This document shows, in pieces, positions 8,606-13,831 of a DNA stretch of 58,275 bases (positions are counted from its first letter, which is position 1; every line of letters starts with the position of its first letter). The translations under genes were made by a program, and so were the position numbers. Location: the IMG/VR virus record IMGVR_UViG_3300028801_000014, positions 1-58,275 of that record, one strand, 5' to 3'. The notes under the pieces were generated by a model. That model had not been told where the DNA came from and did not search any database. It saw only the letters and a list, made by a program, of their open reading frames with translations. This stretch comes from a virus.

Positions 8606-9106
8606 TTATGCCTTTCGTAATTTCTCAGCGAAGTAGTCCCAATGGGTCTTCGCAAACTGCCGCATACCGATGCCGGGGTCATACTTGGCGTACAGTGTAC
8701 GGTATATTTTCTCGGAGTGAATGAAATTACCTGCTAGTTCACCTATTGCTCGTAGGTAGAGCATTGCCGTTGTTGGGCCACGGGAGTGACCCGCGTTACA
8801 CGCGACCAGAACTTTGTCGCCTGCCGCCAATCGTTTATCGATGAACTCAAGACCGCGCTCCACCATTTCTTTGGGAATGAAGTGGGGGTCTTGGGGGTCA
8901 ATGAAGTTCAGTGCCCGTCTGCCGGGTTGATCCACTGACAGGTAATGCGCCCCTTTGGGTGCTCCGAGAGATTCATAGCCAAGCGTGTCTCTATGACCGC
9001 CCGGACCTTCCTTGCAGCAACGAAGGACAGACCAGCCGTCCTTGCCTTTGATCTTGAGGTAGTCGGAATCGTCACCGACGTACAAGCTGCCGATGACGTT
9101 TTCCAT
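8606..9106 (-). CDS. dual-specificity / tyrosine phosphatase-like protein
   Basis: 166 residues from an ATG at 9106 with a strong GGAGG SD; the longer frame to 9241 would run into tRNA-Leu and is less likely. ENVIGSLYVGD at the N-terminus and VACNAGHSRGPTTAMLYL near residue 115 match the cysteine phosphatase fold: the signature C-x5-R loop is present (C-N-A-G-H-S-R), and an upstream Asp in FIDPQDPHF could be the general acid. Such enzymes dephosphorylate Tyr/Ser/Thr, or RNA 5' triphosphates in some viruses. It lies between structural genes and tRNAs; its target is unknown. Confidence 0.8.
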   Translation of the reverse strand: MENVIGSLYVGDDSDYLKIKGKDGWSVLRCCKEGPGGHRDTLGYESLGAPKGAHYLSVDQPGRRALNFIDPQDPHFIPKEMVERGLEFIDKRLAAGDKVLVACNAGHSRGPTTAMLYLRAIGELAGNFIHSEKIYRTLYAKYDPGIGMRQFAKTHWDYFAEKLRKA

Positions 9107-9230
9107 GCAGCCTCCGAATGGGGTGTACGGTGGAAGTCGAATCCACCAGAAGACAGCTTCACAGGCTGCTGCTACGGTTCCCAGAGTAGCCACGTACACA
9201 GTGTTGCGCCGGAAGTATTCACGGCTGATA

Positions 9231-9315
9231 TGGTACTCCATGAGGGCGTATAACCCACACGCCCGAAGGCACCGGCTTCTTAGACCGGCGCGTCTGCCAA
9301 TTCCGCCAACGGAGC
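9231..9315 (-). tRNA. tRNA-Leu(AAG)
   Basis: 85 nt with CCA encoded. Acceptor GCTCCGT pairs with ATGGAGT (two wobbles), anticodon stem CCGGT/GCCGG encloses CTAAGAA giving anticodon AAG, and a class II variable arm is present. The T-loop reads TTATACG, so the usual C56 is A and one T-stem pair is mismatched. The sequence ACATTAGATTCAAGT immediately precedes the 5' end and recurs before tRNA-Ala. Confidence 0.8.
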
Positions 9316-9368
9316 ACTTGAATCTAATGTGTGCCGAGATTCTATGGCTCTCGGCTGGCCTATCAGTT

Positions 9369-9445
9369 TGGTCTGGGTGGTTCGATTCGAACGAACGGCC
9401 TTCCGATTCCAGATCGGAAGCTCTACCAGACTGAGCTACACCCAG
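9369..9445 (-). tRNA. tRNA, probably Pro(UGG), with C33
   Basis: 77 nt with CCA encoded. Perfect acceptor (CTGGGTG/CACCCAG), D-arm, five-base variable region, and T-arm GTTCG-TTCGAAT-CGAAC. The anticodon stem TCCGA/TCGGA leaves loop TCTGGAA, so the anticodon reads UGG but position 33 is C, where U is almost universal. T32 could pair with A38, closing the loop to five bases. Confidence 0.75.
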
Positions 9446-9450
9446 TTGAA

Positions 9451-9807
9451 TTAGGCTGGGATGCTCGGGGCGCTCGTAAACAGAATCTCAACGGAGGCGG
9501 TGCGTACACCCTTCGCGTTGATGGTCACGGTGATGACGCCAGTGCCAACGAGGTTGAGCACGGTGCCATCTGGATCGGTGATCGTGGCTGTTGCGGTGAT
9601 GTTGGCGGTACCAACGGCTACGGCGGTGACGGTAGCACTGAAGTCAGTGTTCTCTACCAGCGTTGCGACCGCAGCGTCGTCGATGCTCCAAGAGGCAGCA
9701 GTTACGACTCCGAGGGAAGTCTCACCATTTGCCTGAACTCCCTGCACGATGGCAAGGACATCATTTGTAGCAACAATGGTTACAGTATTCACAATAGGTG
9801 CTGACAT
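9451..9807 (-). CDS. Ig-like (BIG2-type) domain protein
   Basis: 118 residues from an ATG at 9807 with SD GGAGAAC. The pattern of alternating strands (VTIVATNDVLAIVQG, ASWSIDDAAVATLV, GTANITATATITDPDG, GVITVTINAKG) is that of bacterial Ig-like group 2 domains, often displayed on phage heads and tails to bind surface sugars. The same frame is open to an ATG at 9927 that overlaps the stop of the upstream gene (ATGA). That longer form would add an N-terminal membrane helix (MIALLILVLIVGLVI) and a basic segment, so two start sites may be used. Confidence 0.65.
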   Translation of the reverse strand: MSAPIVNTVTIVATNDVLAIVQGVQANGETSLGVVTAASWSIDDAAVATLVENTDFSATVTAVAVGTANITATATITDPDGTVLNLVGTGVITVTINAKGVRTASVEILFTSAPSIPA

Positions 9808-9923
9808 GGTTGTTCTCCAAAGTATTTCAATTGCGACGGTTCGTTCTCTGTCGCGGTGGTGCCTGTTGCGTTTGTGAGTCCTGATGACAAGGCCCACAAT
9901 GAGCACGAGTATCAGGAGCGCGA

Positions 9924-10070
9924 TCATGCTGTAGTAACCTTCTGGCCGTCCGGGGTCTCGCCGTACTTCTGGCGGAACTCATCCGCGCTCAAGAAAGCAC
10001 GATCCCAATTCTTATCAGTCGTTTTCAACCCTGCTGCTGGGCAGCTAAATGTTGGCCTTTGATATAGCAT
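9924..10070 (-). CDS. small unknown protein, 48 aa
   Basis: Short frame starting MLYQRPTFSCPAAG at 10070 with GGAGAGAT just upstream and ending in TGA that overlaps an ATG at 9927 (ATGA). The C-terminal part FLSADEFRQKYGETPDG looks like a soluble helix. It overlaps the endonuclease VII-like frame by 26 nt. No family recognised. Confidence 0.5.
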   Translation of the reverse strand: MLYQRPTFSCPAAGLKTTDKNWDRAFLSADEFRQKYGETPDGQKVTTA

Positions 10071-10392
10071 ATCTCTCCAAATACTCTACACCACTTTTCA
10101 ATCTTGACAGTTCGTCCTTAGCCATTCCCAGCATTGCGTTGCAGTTGTGGCAAAGCAGACCTCGCACACACTTGCCACATGAAAATTTACCGGGACAGCA
10201 CGAATGATCGTGGTCTACTCCAAGCTTCTTACCTTCTACTGACTCTTTACATCTCCTTGTAAAAGTTGCTGACTGCTTCGATAAAACACTTCGCCAGTCG
10301 CTTGCGTGTTTGCGAGGGTGGACTGACCGCCTTGGGCGAGGGTGGACTGACCGCCTTGGGCGAGGGTGGACTGACCGCCTTGGGCCGACCAC
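10045..10392 (-). CDS. recombination endonuclease VII-like HNH protein, start uncertain
   Basis: The C-terminal 60 residues carry LGVDHDHSCCPGKF, CVRGLLCHNCNAMLGMAKD and GVEYLERY. This is the His-Me core and second zinc half of endonuclease VII (T4 gp49 family), which resolves branched DNA before packaging. The N-terminus is a problem: the only ATG (10392) makes the frame run through the 24-bp repeats of the overlapping gene, and the usual first CxxC is missing. Either a non-ATG start, a frameshift from the overlapping gene at 10236-10553, or a degenerate gene is possible. Confidence 0.6.
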   Translation of the reverse strand: MVGPRRSVHPRPRRSVHPRPRRSVHPRKHASDWRSVLSKQSATFTRRCKESVEGKKLGVDHDHSCCPGKFSCGKCVRGLLCHNCNAMLGMAKDELSRLKSGVEYLERYAISKANI

Positions 10393-10553
10393 GTGATTTG
10401 AGGTTGCGGATAGTACGGATACGCTGGCGCAACTTCTGGATACGCTCGTCCGCAGTGATTACATCGTCCGCATCCGGGGCAGACGGTTGGCTGTTGGTAC
10501 GGCACATAAGTCACCCCGTTCAAACCCGGTACTTGCGTTACGTCGATGTTCAT
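10236..10553 (-). CDS. protein with CxxC pair and AQGGQSTL repeats
   Basis: 105 residues. The N-terminal half has CPGCGRCNHCG (a possible zinc-binding C-x2-C-x2-C-x2-C) and a Pro/Tyr-rich stretch. Residues about 60-85 contain three tandem copies of AQGGQSTL encoded by exact 24-bp repeats. The C-terminus (QQLLQGDVKSQ) overlaps the endonuclease VII-like frame. The repeats resemble Gln/Gly/Ser-rich linkers of virion proteins. This frame is preferred over the third open frame (10247-10507) because it has an upstream-coupled start and sensible composition. Confidence 0.55.
   Translation of the reverse strand: MNIDVTQVPGLNGVTYVPYQQPTVCPGCGRCNHCGRAYPEVAPAYPYYPQPQITWSAQGGQSTLAQGGQSTLAQGGQSTLANTQATGEVFYRSSQQLLQGDVKSQ
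10314..10385. repeat. three tandem exact 24-bp repeats
   Basis: The unit GAGGGTGGACTGACCGCC plus TTGGGC is repeated three times without a mismatch. Because 24 is a multiple of three and the unit lacks stops, all three minus-strand frames stay open through it. Confidence 0.95.
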
Positions 10554-10777
10554 TAGTCGGTCAGTGCTACCAGTGGTTTGGCCTTAGCCTCTTCCGCTGC
10601 TTTCTGCTTGGCTGCTGACGCCTGTAGCGTCTGCTGCACAAAACTGTTCAGGACTACGTTGGCGTAGTCGGTGGCGAACTGCATGTGAATATCGTCCATA
10701 GGGATTTGAAGTCCCTTGTACGTCCACACCTTTGCGAAGTTCTTCGCGTCCTCGGGTAGCACCTTGAATGGCTGCAT
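10553..10777 (-). CDS. small structural-cluster protein, unknown
   Basis: 74 residues beginning MQPFKVLPEDAKNFAKVWTY, with an Ala/Lys/Gln-rich helical C-terminal half (ASAAKQKAAEEAKAKP). The ATG sits inside TAATG with the stop of the upstream gene, and its own stop abuts the next start, so it is mid-operon. No family recognised. Confidence 0.6.
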   Translation of the reverse strand: MQPFKVLPEDAKNFAKVWTYKGLQIPMDDIHMQFATDYANVVLNSFVQQTLQASAAKQKAAEEAKAKPLVALTD

Positions 10778-11175
10778 TATTCACCGGCCTTTTTAGAAGG
10801 GGCAAGCAGTGCTTCGAAGACGGTTCGGATATTCTCCGAAGCCTCAGCCTCGATCTTGGTAGGTGGCGGAAGTGTCTCTGTGTCTTCGGCGTCTAACCAT
10901 TGAATGACTTTAGGGTTGCCGAACTGGGTCAACAGGATGCTGTAGAGCAATTCCTTGTCCTTGGCCTCTTGTTCGGTCATCGGCACTGCTTTGCCGTTCT
11001 TGTTTCCAATTGAGAAGTGCTTGCCCAGCAATGCGGCCAGCAGGCGGCGGTTACCGCTCAGGCGCTCATCCTTGATGATCGTCGCCAGAACAGTGTTATA
11101 GTCCCTGATCCTGACCAGCTTCGGCTGCTTCAGGGCCACTTCGTTTCGTTTTAGAACTTCGTTTTTCTTCGACAT
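10777..11175 (-). CDS. unknown protein, 132 aa
   Basis: Basic N-terminus (MSKKNEVLKRNEVALKQPK) and helical body with SGNRRLLAALLGKHFSIG and KDKELLYSILLTQFGNPKVI. The 5' end overlaps the JAMM protease frame by 79 nt, long for this genome, so one of the two ends may be mis-set. Possibly a head or tail assembly factor by position only. Confidence 0.6.
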   Translation of the reverse strand: MSKKNEVLKRNEVALKQPKLVRIRDYNTVLATIIKDERLSGNRRLLAALLGKHFSIGNKNGKAVPMTEQEAKDKELLYSILLTQFGNPKVIQWLDAEDTETLPPPTKIEAEASENIRTVFEALLAPSKKAGE

Positions 11176-11584
11176 AGATCACATCACAGGGAAGTGAGCT
11201 GTCCATGACCCAGAAGCGTGTCCGCGTCTTGCCCTTGTTGACGGAAGTGATCCCGCACAACGGGTGCATATCGCGCACACATCCTTCATAGTCAACCGGA
11301 GACATCACCGCGTCCCATTGTGGGTGCGTGTGTATGTAACCAATGACGCTCTTCCCGCGCTCCTCAGCACGTTCTCTAACTTTGTTATACTCCGTGACGT
11401 ACCACGAGACCTGCTGCTCTGTCTGCGTGTGGTAATCCTTGGTGTACTCGAAGCTATCAATGACAATCAAGTCTTTGGCTTTCACCTCACCAACGAGGTA
11501 GGCCATGATCTCTTTGTCGGACTTACGAGCCAGCTTGCGGAAATAATCGAGCTGGCTCTTTTTGAGTTTTACTCGATTCGACAT
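11096..11584 (-). CDS. JAMM/MPN-family metalloprotease
   Basis: About 162 residues. The motif IGYIHTHPQWDAVMSPVD fits the JAMM signature H-x-H-x7-S-x2-D exactly, with an upstream acidic residue in FLVGEVKAKDL-type context acting as the fourth ligand. JAMM proteins cleave isopeptide or peptide bonds; phage members are often fused to NlpC/P60 in tail assembly proteins (lambda gpK) where they process tail components. Here the domain stands alone. The start at 11584 (MSNRVKLKK) gives the usual N-terminal helix; 11620 is an alternative without an SD. Confidence 0.8.
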   Translation of the reverse strand: MSNRVKLKKSQLDYFRKLARKSDKEIMAYLVGEVKAKDLIVIDSFEYTKDYHTQTEQQVSWYVTEYNKVRERAEERGKSVIGYIHTHPQWDAVMSPVDYEGCVRDMHPLCGITSVNKGKTRTRFWVMDSSLPCDVIYVEEKRSSKTKRSGPEAAEAGQDQGL

Positions 11585-11670
11585 CGCGTTGTTGGCCCCT
11601 AGAAAGGTACCGGCATTCACCGGTATGGTAGCTCTATTAGGCGTCCCGTAGGACGACGGCTACGCTAATA

Positions 11671-11745
11671 TGGTGGACAAGAAGGGGATTGAACCCTTGA
11701 CCTTCTGCTTGCAAAGCAGTTGCTCTCCCGCTGAGCTACACGCCC
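11671..11745 (-). tRNA. tRNA-Ala(UGC)
   Basis: 75 nt with CCA encoded. Anticodon loop TTTGCAA gives UGC; the acceptor contains the G3-U70 pair that identifies alanine tRNAs, with one U-U mismatch at position 6. T-arm AAGGG-TTCAATC-CCCTT is perfect. The same ACATTAGATTCAAGT leader as tRNA-Leu precedes it. Confidence 0.8.
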
Positions 11746-11889
11746 ACTTGAATCTAATGTCTCCCCGGAGGAGTCTTGCGACCGCGAAGCCGGGGGTTAG
11801 CGCCGTAGCGCGAATGTGTGCCCGATTTTTACATCGCAGGCGGGGATGGACGGTTGCGCGGAGCGCGTACCGACAGACGTGTTAGAAAA

Positions 11890-12013
11890 TGGCTCACGGG
11901 GCTGGGATCGAACCAGCGACCGTTCGGTTACTTTTCGAGATTCCAGAGTTGCACTGGAGCGTGGCGTTCCACATCTCGCACAGCCGAATGCTCTACCGCT
12001 GAGCTACCCGCAA
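11890..12013 (-). tRNA. Asn-type tRNA with 49-nt insertion in anticodon loop
   Basis: 124 nt. Acceptor TTGCGGG/CCCGTGA, D-arm, anticodon stem TTCGG/CCGAA, variable CGGTC and T-arm GCTGG-TTCGATC-CCAGC all match a 75-nt tRNA closest to bacterial tRNA-Asn. The anticodon loop is split by 49 extra bases. Removing them between CTGT and TAA gives CTGTTAA, anticodon GUU (Asn); removal one base later would give GUG (His). The insert has its own folds: CGAGAT/ATCTCG closing stem, hairpin GTGG-AACG-CCAC, and hairpin TCCAG-TGCAACT-CTGGA. It is far too short for a group I intron. Confidence 0.75.
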
Positions 12014-12019
12014 ATGAGC

Positions 12020-12520
12020 TTAGATTTTCTGCCCAGAACGAGTATTGTAATTAGCGATCTTCGCTTCGATGTCAGCAACACGAGCTTCAACGTCAGCAGA
12101 CACGCTAGATACTGCGGTCTTGACGGCTGCAACCGGCTTTGCTGCGGCGGTCTCAAGAGCCTTGACGCGGGCAATGAGTGCCTCTAGGTCAGTCTTGGAT
12201 GCGGCCTCAACATGCTGGACAACAGTCTTCACTGCGGTGACCGGCGCTGCTACTGCGGCTTCAACCTTCACGGCCTCAGTCTTCACATCAGCTTCGACCT
12301 TGGCTGCATCAGCCTTGGCTTCAGTCTCAACCTTTGCCACTTCTGCGGTAGGGTGGATGACGTGCTGTACTGCGGTCTCGACTACCTGACCGACGTGCTT
12401 GACTTCTGCTTCGACCTTCTGCGCTACGGTCTGTTGAGCAACGGGAAGTTTGATCGCGTGCTGGACGGGTACTGGTCTTAGACTTGCGACGGTGTTTCCT
12501 GCTGCGGGTGCCTGTGGCAT
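12020..12520 (-). CDS. Ala/Val/Lys-rich helical repeat protein
   Basis: 166 residues from an ATG at 12520 with SD AGGAGAT. Composition is dominated by Ala, Val, Glu and Lys with recurring VKTEAVKVEAAV / VETEAKADAAKVEADV patterns of roughly 11 residues, forming long amphipathic helices like LEA or apolipoprotein-type proteins. First gene of the leftward operon behind the 12.6-13.2 kb promoters, so expected to be strongly expressed with virion genes. Could be a virion or DNA-associated protein; no family assigned. Confidence 0.65.
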   Translation of the reverse strand: MPQAPAAGNTVASLRPVPVQHAIKLPVAQQTVAQKVEAEVKHVGQVVETAVQHVIHPTAEVAKVETEAKADAAKVEADVKTEAVKVEAAVAAPVTAVKTVVQHVEAASKTDLEALIARVKALETAAAKPVAAVKTAVSSVSADVEARVADIEAKIANYNTRSGQKI

Positions 12521-12657
12521 TGTATCTCCTTGCTCCTCACGTACTTGATACGCTTTCAAATAACGGCGGTGGGTAGGGCTTTACAGCTCCTAGGAGGAGG
12601 CCCACTCGCCTATCTCGTGACTCTTGGAGGGCTTCTTTCCCTCAACTGTCTAATACC

Positions 12658-12685
12658 AGTGTAGCACCCTTTTTTCGAAAGTCAA
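12658..12685 (-). promoter_or_regulatory. leftward sigma70-like promoter
   Basis: Minus strand TTGACT (12685-12680), 16-nt spacer, TACACT (12663-12658). Points toward the 12020-12520 gene and the structural operon. Confidence 0.6.
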
Positions 12686-13153
12686 TACGTGGGTGTCTCA
12701 AGTCATTGATTCTACAGGTGAATAAATCTTCTGTGTTGTAATGCTTGACTTTAGTGGGTACACCTCCGGCATATCCCCTGTCCTTACTCCATCTATCACC
12801 ATCTGGTCTGTGCTATTGCACCTCTACTAGACACTGTGGCGATTTCCAATGAAGCTTTGTGGACAATCAGTTGGTATTCCATGCCTAAAACCACACCCAG
12901 TCCCCTGCTTGACCCCCTCAAACTTCGAATTGAGTCATTAGTACGCTGTCTGGATGTGCGCTGTGCTAAGGTTTTTGTTTGTAAGGACTTGTGAAGACTA
13001 GGACGTTATGCCGGTAAGATCATGCGAATCATCATGAAATGTGGGATACTACCCACCCGTTCCCTAGAAAACTGCTTGTTAGCAGAACCCTGTTGCGTTG
13101 TTCGTACGTGATGCTGTCTTGACGGTTGTCTCCCGTCGATTGAAACAAATACT

Positions 13154-13182
13154 AGTGTAGCATGTGGATGACTATCTGTCAA
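13154..13182 (-). promoter_or_regulatory. leftward sigma70-like promoter
   Basis: Minus strand TTGACA (13182-13177), 17-nt spacer, TACACT (13159-13154). It lies just downstream of the RNase HI stop and would transcribe the structural operon with a long leader. Confidence 0.7.
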
Positions 13183-13203
13183 CCCCTTTTATTCCCTTTA
13201 GAA

Positions 13204-13683
13204 TCAAAGAGGTGCGTGATTGTGTTCTTTGGACAGATCGTCGCACTCGGTATTCTGCTCTCGCGGAATCCACGTGTAGTCGATGGAGAGACCCTTCAGG
13301 ACTTCCAGATCGGCGTGCGCGTTGAACGCCTTACGCCAGAATGGGTAGTAGAGCTTGTCCTTCTTCGGACTCCAGATGCCGCTCATCATGTTGACAACGA
13401 GCTGTGAGTCGCCGTACACTGTCAACGTATCTGGTTCCACACTGCCGGACTTGACACGCTGCTCAAGATGCGCTGACAGGTATTCGAGGCCGTAATAGAG
13501 CGCGTCGAACTCAGCGACGTTGTTGCTCATCACTGGATTCGTACCAGTTACGCCTGAGTTCTTGAAGATCAGGCGAGGGAGCGCGTCGGCGCGGTTGAAC
13601 TCTTTGAGTACGAAGCCCCACGCGGCGGTGCCACCGGGGTTGGGCCAGCAAGACCCATCGAAGTGTAAGACGAAATGTGCCAT
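13204..13683 (-). CDS. rnhA: ribonuclease HI
   Basis: 159 residues with the four acidic residues of RNase HI in order: HFDGSCWPNPGG (first Asp, residue 9), NNVAEFDALYYGLEYL (Glu), TVYGDSQLVV (Asp) and the C-terminal EQNTECDDLSKE segment (last Asp). It cuts RNA in RNA-DNA hybrids, removing primers and R-loops during replication. Divergently transcribed from the DNA polymerase gene. The -10 element of its promoter ends six bases before the ATG, so the mRNA should be leaderless or nearly so. Confidence 0.9.
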   Translation of the reverse strand: MAHFVLHFDGSCWPNPGGTAAWGFVLKEFNRADALPRLIFKNSGVTGTNPVMSNNVAEFDALYYGLEYLSAHLEQRVKSGSVEPDTLTVYGDSQLVVNMMSGIWSPKKDKLYYPFWRKAFNAHADLEVLKGLSIDYTWIPREQNTECDDLSKEHNHAPL

Positions 13684-13689
13684 GAGTCT

Positions 13690-13718
13690 AATGTATCACA
13701 GACCGCTTGACAAGTCAA
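13690..13718 (-). promoter_or_regulatory. RNase HI promoter, likely leaderless
   Basis: Minus strand TTGACT (13718-13713), 17-nt spacer, TACATT (13695-13690); then six bases and the ATG at 13683. The -35 overlaps that of the divergent polymerase promoter in the palindrome TTGACAAGTCAA. Confidence 0.7.
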
Positions 13719-13735
13719 TGGTTGTTTGCTACACT
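13707..13735 (+). promoter_or_regulatory. DNA polymerase promoter
   Basis: TTGACA (13707-13712), 17-nt spacer, TACACT (13730-13735). It is about 90 bases upstream of the polymerase start and face to face with the RNase HI promoter, so RNA polymerase cannot occupy both at once. Confidence 0.7.
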
Positions 13736-13831
13736 ATGAACAGTCGCAAAGATCACCGGCAGGGATTTAGAAAAACTATACCACTTTTTCTGAACGGGAC
13801 CGGTAGGAGCGATGTGAACTGAATTGAAGAA

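Larger units (their letters stand above)
12521..13203. other. 683-nt control region without genes
   Basis: No convincing frame exceeds 30 codons. It holds at least two leftward sigma70-like promoters (12658-12685 and 13154-13182), giving the structural operon a leader of several hundred bases. The stretch between the promoters is AT-richer than its flanks. No known riboswitch or ncRNA recognised. Confidence 0.6.

Noticed and set aside
10247-10507. Third open frame through the 24-bp repeats
   Set aside because: Pro/Ser/Lys-rich translation without SD; it is open only because the repeat unit has no stop in any frame.
11890-12013. Group I intron in the tRNA anticodon loop
   Set aside because: The 49-nt insertion is far below the minimum size of a group I core and lacks P3-P8 elements.
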